Positions 11,293 through 21,010 of a stretch of 64,000 nucleotides of DNA are shown piece by piece. This DNA is from Lactifluus volemus (Eukaryota > Basidiomycota > Agaricomycetes > Russulales > Russulaceae): positions 868,001 through 932,000 of the forward strand of contig WTXI01000005.1 of the NCBI GenBank assembly GCA_022376515.1. The letters are read 5' to 3'. The stretch's first letter is position 1; each line of letters opens with the position of its first letter. The notes under the pieces are model-generated. The model worked only from the letters and a program-made list of their open reading frames with translations, ran no database searches and was not told the origin of the DNA. Both the position numbers and the translations under genes were made by a program.

Positions 11293-13167
11293 TGCGCCCC
11301 CGCATGCTGCTATCCGACCTTGACATTCTTTTCACCGCTCAGTTCTAGAACATGTCAGACCGCTTGATACCTCAGAATATCTCAGATGCCACCATTCTGC
11401 CTTTTTCCTTCTCATTCAGACCACCATTAGGGCCTCCTGAGCCCAGTAACCGCCCCGTAGCCACGAAAAGTTTCAGACACCGCATATATAGAGGGAGTCT
11501 TGGGACCAAGCCCAGGCCCGCCAGCCATAAACGTCACCGCATCCGCAGATTAAGATCACAGTTGGGACCAACCCCAGTAATCGTCACCGCATCAACGCCA
11601 CGCAGCGTCGCAGATTTCTTTCCCCTATCGTTGGGACCAAGCCCAAACACCGCAGACTTCTTTCTACCTCATCCCCGCCAGTATCCGTCATCTTATCAAC
11701 GCCATTAAGATCTCCTGTCTTTTGTTGGGACCAAGCCCAAACACCGCAGACTTTTTTTCTATCTTATCCCCGCCTACCGTAACCATCACCGCATCAACGC
11801 AGTCAAGATTTTTCGTCTTTCATTCTTTTCTACCATCGCTCCCCGCCTCACTGTCACCGTATCAACGCTGTTAAGATCCCCGTCTTTTATTTTCCACCAC
11901 CGTCGCTTTCTTTCACTCGGTACTGTCAGCCACCATCCTGCCAGCCGCATCCTTTTTTTCATTGCCGTTCTCTTTCTTCATTGACGTCTTCTCTCTCTCA
12001 TCACCGCTCGTAACCGCCCCGCCTTTTTTTTGTTGCCACGAACACTCAATTTCCTCGTTTATATCACCGTCACCGCCACCCCGTTTGTCTCTTTATCATG
12101 CCAGCCGCACCAGTACCTCCGTAACCGCTATCCCTCGCCATTTCATCGCAGACCAACACCGCCCCGCCAACCGTCAGCCATCCCATCGTTTCTTTGTTGT
12201 CTCCCGCTCTCCTGCTATTTCTTTCACTCGTTTCCTCTGCCACCGCCATTCCGTAACCGCTGCCTGTCGCTATTTCATCAAAGACCATCACCGCCCGCTA
12301 GTTTGTTATCACCGCCGCCATGCCATTTTATGATCACCGCCGCACCGCAGTTTCGCTCCACTGTTTCTTCTTTGTTATCACCGCTGCCCCACCGCTTTTC
12401 CATTCCTTCACCATCACTGTCATTTTTTAAATTACCCCAGGTTCCGTCCACAACCACCACATCATTTTATTATCACCGCCGCCCGACAGTTTCAAAGCCC
12501 CACCTTTTTTTTCGTTCTCACCACGCCCCGTAGTTTCGATGCCCCGCCGCCCGACAGATTGTTTTTTCTTTCTTTCGTCGCCATCACCGCTGCCGTTTTT
12601 TTTTTTTTCGTCTACATTGCCTGTTCCAACTTCACCGCTGCCCCGCCATCCATTCAATAAGACGCCTTCATTGTTTCTTCTTTGCCAATTTTTAATATCC
12701 TTTTTATTCCTGTTCTCCCACCATGCACCAGACAACGCCTGCTGTATCCCTCACCTGTCATTGCCTAGTCCTCGAATCCACCCGTCATGTCCCATTTCCG
12801 GGTGAGGAGGAGTATTAGTGTCTCTGTGTTCACCCGAGTTCCCGCTTGCAACATTTGAGGAGGAGCTGTTCTTGCTCATAACCCTTGCTGGCTGTTTGCC
12901 CCCGCTCTCTGCTTGGCCACCCCCACTTCCAAGGACTGACCCTGAGGAGGAGCATCAACCACTCGCGTTTACTCTCTTTTATGTCTCGTAACACTCCATT
13001 GCTTCTCAGCCTTCTGGACTCTCTTCTGTTTCTCACTTGCCTCATGGCACCTTTTCTTTTGATTGCATTACATGTACCTCTGTCTCACCATCAGCCTCAT
13101 GGCTTCACCTTTATATTCTTCCGCCTCATGGCACTTTCTTTTATTGAACTGTTTGACTACGTGCGAT

Positions 13168-13176
13168 GAGGAGGAG
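13168..13176 (+). promoter_or_regulatory. polypurine tract of the copia-like element
   Basis: GAGGAGGAG directly precedes the right LTR, the position required for plus-strand priming. The same nonamer also occurs inside the element at 12804, 12857 and 12944. Confidence 0.75.
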
Positions 13177-13342
13177 TATTGACATCTGTGATGTGACGTC
13201 ACTGAACATCGCACGTCATCATTGTTATCACATGTACTATTCCCTGTGCAAGTACTTAAACAGAATAGTTTGGGGTGTAAATAAAATAATTCTCTCTCCC
13301 TTACTATCACGCCGTGATCATGTCACAGTCCGATTTCCATTA
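13177..13342 (+). repeat. right LTR (166 bp)
   Basis: Copy of the left LTR; its TGACGTCA palindrome is at 13194-13201. It is followed by the second CAACA target duplication and ends 80 bp from the tRNA-Tyr 3' end. Confidence 0.9.
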
Positions 13343-13422
13343 CAACATACATACTCACAACCTTGAAATCGCGGGGATCATCTCGAAGAAAGAGCTACCC
13401 ACTGTCAAATGAGAAAAAATAA

Positions 13423-13510
13423 TCCTTCGAACCGGGGTCGAACCAGTGACCTTGGGATGACACAATGTCTCCATTACAGTCCCACGCTCTTCCAGCTGAG
13501 CTATCGAAGG
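13423..13510 (-). tRNA. tRNA-Tyr (GUA) with a short intron
   Basis: Read on the minus strand the cloverleaf is complete: acceptor CCTTCGA/TCGAAGG with discriminator A (13423), D-arm GCTC-AGCTGGAA-GAGC, anticodon stem TGGGA/TCCCA, anticodon GTA at 13475-13477, T-arm ACTGG-TTCGACC-CCGGT. An intron of about 15 nt sits one base after the anticodon, the normal place for eukaryotic tRNA introns and usual for tRNA-Tyr. A-box and B-box promoters are intact. Confidence 0.95.
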
Positions 13511-13668
13511 CCACGTTATCGGATAACTTCGAAGTGAATAATACCTCGCAGGGTTGGAACTGGTCGCTGCCAGCGCATTTAACAAGACTTATATTTTCAT
13601 TATGACAATTGTGTATTAACCACTTTTGATACAGCTAAACTATAACACCCCAGTAAAAGGCGGGCAGC

Positions 13669-16600
13669 TCACTTGAACATGTATCCTTTGCACTTCCTGG
13701 TCCCACATAGACAGGGTGCATATACAGCATCTCCATTATTGACATGTGGGTCATCCTCCTCCTATAACAGGCATTAAAGAAAACCACAGAATACGGCGAG
13801 TCGTAACACACCTCTTCATCAGATTCATATCCTGTGTATGAGAAGCAAAGTTCTTCCCATGGGAGGACGTCGCGTCGTGTAAACAACGCCAGAAGAGGCT
13901 TGTCGAGATTGGCTTCATTAACATAGCAAGCATTCATGGCGCAGTTCGGATCACAGCTGTGGTTCTGTTTGAGAGCGTGGATTAGACAGATTTCTTTCCA
14001 CCTTAATCGTGAACGCACTAAAAAACGAGTGAACTGCAATAGAGTTAGGTAATGCCGCTTTACAAAAACCATTGACCTCACATTTCCAGCGTGATAGGCG
14101 TCAATCACGTATTTTGTCTGCCAGTCATCGTCGTCCCCAGCATCATTGCCACGAAGGTGATAAAAGTCAAGTTGGAATAGATATGTTTTGCCAAACTTGT
14201 TATACATGCTTAGACGGCAAGTCAGCCTATGTCCTGCGGATTATGTGGTCAAATCGCTCACATGCCCCTTGAATCGCCTTCGTTTTCAGTCAGAAGTTCA
14301 CCGGCATATACACCAATAAATGAACCCTTCGGAATCTTCTGCCTCCCAGCGAAAATACCTAGAGGACATGTTAAACATCATTGAGCGAAATCATCAGATT
14401 TCCTTGACGGACCCCATCCTTTATTACTGGTCTTCCGTATGTTGACGGCGTATTGTCGGCCACGCTGAACTACCTTCGCATAGGATCAGCTATCAGGGTC
14501 TCGGAGAATCTGGCCTAGACATACTCTATTGCGGCAGTTATCAAGGCAGCCACAGAGCTCATTACATTCAAAAATGGGGTAACCCCGTTGTTTGAGCCGA
14601 CCTTTGTCATCGTATATAAACCCAGGTAGGTGTTCACTGTACTCCTGCTGTTTCCTCAAGCAAGAGCAAGTTTGAGACTTCGGGTCACAATATCCCTCAC
14701 AGTCGCATCCCCGAAGATCGGCAAGATCAGGTGGAGGTACGTCATCACTATGCCATATGCGATTGCTGTAGTGAAACTCCCATGCAGGCGTCACCTCCAG
14801 ATCACCGTCGACGTCATTGACGATCGAGATGGGTGGGGCATCTGGCTCATCCTCGCAAGTGTTCTCATAGATGACAGCTTCAAACATTTCCCTTGCCATG
14901 GTTGACATGCGATAGTGGGTTTCCATGGTGTTCATAAGATCCTGCAGGGAGTGAGGGATGTCTCGAGCGTAGTAAACCTTGGGAGCAAACTCAAGCATCA
15001 TGCGGGCCGGTGTGAATTGGACGACAGAAAGGCCAGGAAATTGATCATCCTGAAACGTAAGAGAAGCTTAAAATTAAGTGAGTCGATGCGCTGGCTCAGT
15101 AGCATAATTGAGACTCACAAGTAGGGGCTGAAGAAGTACTTGCAACCACTATATTGTCCGACATTTCTGGGGAGCCTCTTTCGGCAACAGGCGGCGGTGT
15201 AGAGCTGGCCCGATTCGACCCTTTTCTTACAGGTGAAACGAGCATAGGGGACATCTTACGAGGCGAATTGGCTTGCGGGGTGTTTGGCACTTCCTTCACC
15301 TGGCGATCGTGAGAGAATCCTGGGGGGGAAACCGACTGCGCTGTCGCGGCTTTGAAAAAGTCTTTCCATAAGCCCGATGGACCGCTATATAAGGTCCCAC
15401 GAACAGGAACGTTTGGTGTATCCATCGAGGCATCGTTATGTCGTTCATTGCCTCGATCTTGATCAAGAGATGAGGGTGTGTGCACCGAAGATGACAAACG
15501 TGCTGCTTCAAGGCGACGAGAAATGTCTCCTTTTTGGGACTCGGGAGTCCTTGGTGAGAGGGAAGCCGATGCTAGCGAGGGTCCCTCATCCGTTGGCTTT
15601 GCAATTGGGACCGGCGCCTTTTCCAGAGCCTCAGATTCATCCTGTACGGGCGACAGTGTGGGCCGAGTTTTAGTTGTCACAGTGGGGGTTACCAGCTTCC
15701 CTGAGTGCATGCCAGGGCGAGGCGGTGACGGTGCTGCTGGTGATAATGGTGGCTTCGAGTTAGGTGATTGTCTCGGGAGAAGCGGTTGGCATGTTGTCGG
15801 GGATCCATAATCCAGAGATGTCTCATGAGACACAGACACCTGTCCGTCCGTCGTATGAGAGCTGTTTGGAGGGGACTGTCTGCTTTGTGAAACGTCGGGC
15901 CGTCCCAAGTGTGTCGAGTTTTTGCGCAGTGATATAGCTTCCAATAAAGGGGGAATAGCAGAAACGGGCTCCGTACGGCTGTGTCCCGCCTCGTCGTCAC
16001 TGTCGAGAACGATTGGGTTGTTTGCGTTGCCGAGGGCTGGTGTATCATCATCTGACGACAACTCGATTACATCGCTACGAGCCTCGGGGCGCCTTATTTC
16101 AATAACTTGGAGATAAGAAGATCAGCATCTGCTTTATAGTGAGAGAGGAAGGTAAGGGGAGATTGTAGCCTCAGGCTGACCTTCTAAGCTTGGGTTTGCT
16201 TTGGCCCGCTTAAACGGGGAATTGTCTCGCCCAAGATAACCACTATCTGGCGACGATCACCCATTGACACCCATTAATTGACAAAATATTCGACGTACCA
16301 TGGCCAGACTTGACCAACGAATGTACTAGTTCATGATTTCGTTTCAAGTGCACCTTTTTCTTCAGTGTCTTCGTGGTGGGGGATAAAAGGATCCCTGCTT
16401 TCGATACGAAAAGATGTTGTGAGCGTGATGGGACATCGGTTTCCGTCAAACTCATTCTTGTGTCTGTACGAGCCAATTTCTGGGGCCGCGATGCCCCCTC
16501 CGGGGACAGAGCAGCCTTACGTTTCGATATAAGGGCCAAATCCACGCGTCCCAGGTCAGAAGGGCGTTCTCTGTTAGGTGAAGATGTCGATTGCGTAGCT

Positions 16601-16704
16601 GCTAACACGTTGGGGTCAGCGGGGAGAGAAATCTCGCGTATGATGGTTACTGACCCGACAAGACATCCTTTCTTCTGATTGTCGACAAGTCTCGTTGCGC
16701 ACAC
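13669..16704 (-). CDS. Clr4/SUV39-type histone H3 lysine-9 methyltransferase (SET domain)
   Basis: Multi-exon gene. The pre-SET cysteine cluster is clear (RGCDCEGYCDPKSQTCSCL ... CNELCGCLDNCRNRVCLGQ, about 14490-14720). The SET domain follows over several exons: IPKGSFIGVYAGELLTENE (about 14270-14330), GKTYLFQLDFYHLRG, then NHSCDPNCAMNACYV and ELCFSYTGYES. A last intron joins SDEE to EEDDPHVNNG, giving a post-SET CLCGTRKCKGYMFK and a stop at 13669. Pre-SET, SET and post-SET together define the H3K9 methyltransferases that build heterochromatin. The first 500 or so residues (exons within 15096-16061 and 16243-16704) are low-complexity and Ser/Pro-rich; I see no chromodomain. The 5' end (MCATRLVDNQKKG at 16704) is a best guess, and the N-terminal exons could in principle belong to a separate gene. 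Confidence 0.8.
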
Positions 16705-16943
16705 ATTAAACAGAGCTCCGAACTACGACAGAGGTATAATGTGGACACAATGGGTCGATAAAGACAATATAGCCGTGTAACGCGACGGACTCAAGGTCAC
16801 ATGATAGAGGCAATCACTCGGACAAACAAGCGACAGTTAAGTTATATTTTTGGTGCCCCAATGCGTGATCTTAAAACCATCTCCAATCTAATTTAACTAG
16901 CCTTCAAACGGATTCTACAAGAGGTGAAGATATGAGTGAGCTC

Positions 16944-17686
16944 TCAGAAAATGAGTAAAGAAAGAGGTTGACACAGACGGTGAAGAAGGTTGTTGAGTTT
17001 GTTGATACGTGATGAGACGCTGAGGTCGATCGTCTTCTCCCCAAAGTCGACAACCAGACCACCCAGGACGGAAGGATTCACCTAGATAACTTTAGTTGAA
17101 TGTGACAGTCGTGTAAGACATAACAGCGTACTTTATTTGTCAACTTCAATGACTTTGCTTGCTGAGCAGTTTGGGACTGCTTCAGCGTAGCTTCTAAGCG
17201 GGACAAGACATCTTTGCCAAGAGGGACAGCCGAGGTGACCGTAACATTGAGTTCGCCTTTATGTTTAGCTACCAGCTCATTGAAGCCCTCGATAACCCCC
17301 CGTGTTTCTCCCAATCGTCCATTCTCCGAAAGCAAAGTGAAAAGATTCTTTGTGATGTCTGACACTGGTTCCTTCTTTACGCCTGTACCTTCGGCGCGTG
17401 CGTATAGGGCAGGGAGGCCTACATTACGGTCTTTGACGGAAAGTGTGGGATTTGATACGAATGTCTTGAGGTCAGGACTGTCCTCGATGGACTTCGAGAT
17501 GGCGTTAAGCTCGGCTTGGACTTTCGTCAGGACCAGGGGTGACTTGGCGAGTGCAGCGGAGAACGTAGCGTTGGCATACTTGAGAGCGATGCCAGACGCA
17601 GCTCGCCGCCCAAAGCCGGCTGTGGGGGCATATGAACGAACTAAAGAGAATGACATGGCAAAACGGAACGGGAGACCGGAGCGCAT
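16944..17686 (-). CDS. atp5: ATP synthase subunit 5 (OSCP, F1-delta homologue), mitochondrial
   Basis: Basic presequence (MRSGLPFRFAMSFSLVRSYA) followed by the OSCP fold: ALKYANATFSAALAKS, the helical N-domain, FNELVAKHKGELNVTVTSAV and, after one intron near 17080-17135, the hallmark VNPSVLGGLVVDFGEKTIDL and SRINKLNNLLH. OSCP joins the F1 head to the peripheral stalk. The stop is at 16944. ATG at 17686 was chosen because a typical mitochondrial leader starts there; 17656 is an alternative, and the longer ORF to 17779 lacks leader character. Length (about 220 residues) fits the family. Confidence 0.9.
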
Positions 17687-19560
17687 CGTGGCAACAGCGA
17701 TTACTTGTTGGCTTACATAATCACTCTTTTTAAACATCCTCTCAGGCCAGTGCTTCAGCTTCAGCACACACCACCGCATCCTTCACATAGAATGAGCATC
17801 AACTCAATAGGGAGGTGAAGTAGTAAGCGAGGTTTGGAAGTTGTACTGTATGGCAGAAACAACTGTCTGAGTCTTGAGATGAAACAATTTGGAGTCAAGT
17901 TCGGAGTTGAGAATGTATACCTGCACTTCGTACTGATATGCTCACTTTCCCTTCTCTCCGATGAAAGTGTCGAGTTTGCTCCCAGGAAATCAATATTGAT
18001 CAATAACCGCATGGATTGTATTGCTTTTCAGTTGAAACCACATTTCCATCCTGAATTCAAATTTCAACCAAGGCCATATTTTCATCATGAATACATTCTG
18101 CATAAGTTCGCGCTTCATACCCCATTCTCGTATACATTTCTTCTCGCTGCTGTTAAAAAAATGAGCCCAGAGGCAAAAGCCCTAATATTTAATGTACAGA
18201 AGGTACAGTTCTTATATCCCCCCAAGGGGGGGACACATGTATATATGTGTACTGTGCCTTCTAGATGGTTCAAGAAATGGCTCTAAGTAGTAAATAGTAG
18301 GCTAAAAGGGGGCAGAAGAGCACCCATAAGTAGCAGAAAGTGTACTGTAAAGTGCTATATTAAATAGCCAAATCTGGCATCATTTTACCTCGGCCAAAAT
18401 GTTTGTCTCGCTCGGAATTGATTTCCAACAACTGCTGAATCGATTTCATTCTGTTCCACAACGTTTGGAGCGGGCACCTGCACTATTACCATTGAGACCT
18501 TCTGGTCGGTGGACTGTAGTTTATCTTCGACGTGACCCTGATCGTAACACGAAAAAAAAAAGTCAAGCAAAGGACGAGGGGATTTAGTGATACAGTCGCC
18601 AGGGCAGATATTCGGTGGAGGGAGATAGATAGCGACTCTGGGCTACATTAATTAGAAAATTGCATGTCAATATTCGGGAGAGTACGCACCCCTCCACCTA
18701 TGCCGTAAAGATGACTGTTGGGCGATACGGTATCGCTGGAGGTACATGATTATTGGTTCTAGATCCTGTCCTCAAGCATGAGTATCTCCATGCCGCATGC
18801 GATGGTTGGTCATAATGTAAGAAGGTATGGAGTTACCTTATTTTTAACTTTCAACTTCTAAAATCTTCGTATCCCACAGGCACTGCTCTTTGTAGCTTTA
18901 TAGTCACCTCAGCTCTCGCGTTACGCCTGCCCGAGATTATTCATGCGTTGTTCATGCCTCTAGATACGTACGTGGAGTAGTACTATGGTCTTGGAGAAAC
19001 GCGTGGTATTGAATCCCACCAATAAGTGGTAGTGTCAGTGGGCTGGGCGAAGCAGGACAAATTCCTTCCCGCCTACGAAACGCCATCGACCGCGCAAGAG
19101 GAACTTCATATATGACCTCGGGTGGACAAGGATATCCAGGAAAACCCAGACATAAGGAAACCCCTCAAACACGACAACTCCCGCAGCGAGCTCAAGAGCG
19201 CCGAGCTGCTGCCACACATCATCATAAAATACACAGAATCACGTCGACCATCACCGCAGTTGGGCTACATTGTACTATATGGAGCATTACGAAACCGGGC
19301 ACCATGTGGCTCTTGTAAACGATGTCAAGAGACTATGTAACAGAACTGGACCGCTGCGCAGTTGTGGGTCACGCGACCAAGCACCTCGCCGCGGACATTC
19401 AAACATTCAAAACCAAAACCTCTTCCATTACGTGCAATGCTTGCCTCGCAAGACAGCCCCAGTTGTAGATTAGTAGGCCTGCCGTGGCAGTAGCCAACTA
19501 TATCCAGCTTCACGTCGGGTTACAGATTGACCGCACTATCTGCAAATGACCTCCCCCTGG
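17687..19560. other. gene-poor AT-rich region with nested palindromes
   Basis: No recognisable gene. A 150-codon open frame at 17834-18286 has no family features and an irregular composition. Between about 18198 and 18264, AGAAGGTACAGT and ACTGTGCCTTCT face each other as an imperfect inverted repeat, enclosing a C6-AA-G7 palindrome and an ACACAT...ATGTGT hairpin; this could be a tiny foldback element. Small ORFs at 19035-19470 are not convincing. Confidence 0.4.
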
Positions 19561-19609
19561 ATTCGCCTCATCCGTGAATAAGTCTACGTGCACCGATTTT
19601 TGCCTTATC

Positions 19610-20440
19610 TTTCATCAATTGGGAACCGCAAGTTGGAAGAGTTGGGCACTGAGAATGAAAGCAATGATATTGAGCTCGACCAAGCTCTACAAGAGCGCGA
19701 GTCGTCTGTGTCTTCTCAAGAAACTCAGTTCAAGGATCTTTAAGAGGAGTTGCCAGTAGTCAAGGTCAAGCAGGAGCGCGACACGATGGGTGAGTCTCAT
19801 GCCCTGTTTTTCGACATATGATTGTATTATATTGTATTTAATCAATCACTCTTTTTCCGTCTAGCTTCTTCCAAAAGCAATTTAGAATCACAACTTTCCA
19901 CCTTGAATAGCTTGCAGTCCATTTCGTCCGGTCCGCAGTCGTCAGTGAGAACGCCCCTGCACGCTCACCGTAAAGGCCCATGTCCTTCGCGAAGGACTGT
20001 GCGAGGGCGCCCTTTCGAGACGAAGTGCCGCATCGCGATCGGTTGAACTAGAAGCAAAGGTACGCCATATCGAAGAACGGAAAGAACTTTTTTTCCTTGA
20101 CGACATCCGGAATCTCTTTTCATTGGGCAGGTGTTGGATCCAACCTGCTGGGTTGTGTGCACGCGTGCTGAAGCACAATCGACTGTCCTGGTGCGTTCTG
20201 GTCGATTTTCGTCCACGGAGTTGGACTCGTTCAGGCACAAGGTCGAGGATACCGAACGAGAAAAACGCGATCTCCTTGGTATTGTCAGTAGGTTAAAAGA
20301 GGATGGTGCTCAGCACGATAGTGTGTTCCCTATTATTTCACTTTTTGGATGGTCTTGTGGATCTGAACTTCACTAGAGGAGATCCAAACACTTCGTACAA
20401 GTCTCAAGGAGGCAATGTCCCACATTCTACGTACACCAGT
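19610..20440 (+). pseudogene. decayed coiled-coil gene fragment, possibly nucleoporin Mlp1/TPR-like
   Basis: Several coiled-coil segments lie in order but in different frames: KLEELGTENESNDIELDQAL then an in-frame TAA near 19742, EELPVVKVKQERD, ELEAKVRHIEERKELFFLDD, DSFRHKVEDTEREKRDLLGI and, after a likely intron, EEIQTLRTSLKEA. The heptad-rich sequence with EKRDLL and RLKEDGA resembles the N-terminal rods of Mlp1/TPR nuclear-basket proteins, but that assignment is weak. The internal stop and lost frames indicate a pseudogene copy. Confidence 0.45.
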
Positions 20441-21010
20441 TTAGCAATAGCAATATGTACAAAGCTTGAGTGATTAGGGAATTTAGTACACCAATAACCT
20501 TCACTAGCCGAATTTTAGCTGAGAAATGAATGATTTATAGATAAAGACTCAAGTTAGGAGGCGATTAAGCAAAGGAATAGTGAAACTGGAGATACTGTGA
20601 TTTGACAAAATAATGGTGCTCGCTAGCTGCATTTTAGCCGAGGGAACGTCTAGCGAGCATGTGGCGTTTTATTGCGTGTTTATGGTACGTTATCATATTA
20701 GGCGATCGCTAGGAGCAGATATTTCAATTATCGCTACGCTACTCAAGATTGACGATCCACGGAGCCTCGGGAGCTCCATTATTTTTCGTGTCCTTATACC
20801 CGAGATTGGGAGTTCCACCCCGCCGTGAACTGTTTTCGGCCTGACGCATCTCTTTGTGTCAAATTATTCTAGCGTAACACCATATTATCTCTACGCGGAC
20901 CATTATTTCCTCGGGACCTACGGCAGTTATGCGGTTTAAAAAGGGCTTCAGGATCTGCGACACAGAGCATAACCTCCTCTCTACTGTGCCTGGCTCCAGA
21001 GACAGTCTGC
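20441..21010. other. intergenic region upstream of the OPT transporter
   Basis: No coding feature. Two related short stretches (AATTTTAGCTGAG near 20513 and CATTTTAGCCGAG near 20631) may be remnants of a small duplication. Confidence 0.4.

Larger units (their letters stand above)
11115..13342 (+). mobile_element. non-coding copia-type LTR retrotransposon (TRIM/LARD-like), complete
   Basis: A 2228-bp element with two 166-bp LTRs that I read as identical (11115-11280 and 13177-13342), a 5-bp CAACA duplication, a primer-binding site immediately inside the left LTR and a purine tract immediately before the right LTR. The 1.9-kb interior has no gag or pol; it is C/T-rich and built of degenerate repeats. 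TTGGGACCAAGCCCA or close variants occur near 11500, 11562, 11631 and 11725, and GTCACCGCATCAACGC-like blocks near 11532, 11582, 11784 and 11851. Identical LTRs imply recent insertion, so it was mobilised by an autonomous copia partner elsewhere. Orientation follows from the primer site and purine tract. Confidence 0.88.

Noticed and set aside
12030..12533. Plus-strand ORF of 167 codons inside the copia-like element
   Set aside because: Low-complexity Ser/Pro/His/Arg translation of C/T-rich repeats; no gag motif, and overlapping frames are equally open.
17834..18286. 150-codon ORF after the OSCP gene
   Set aside because: No family features, AT-rich and repetitive (HFHPEF, FHHEY); overlaps the palindromic block.
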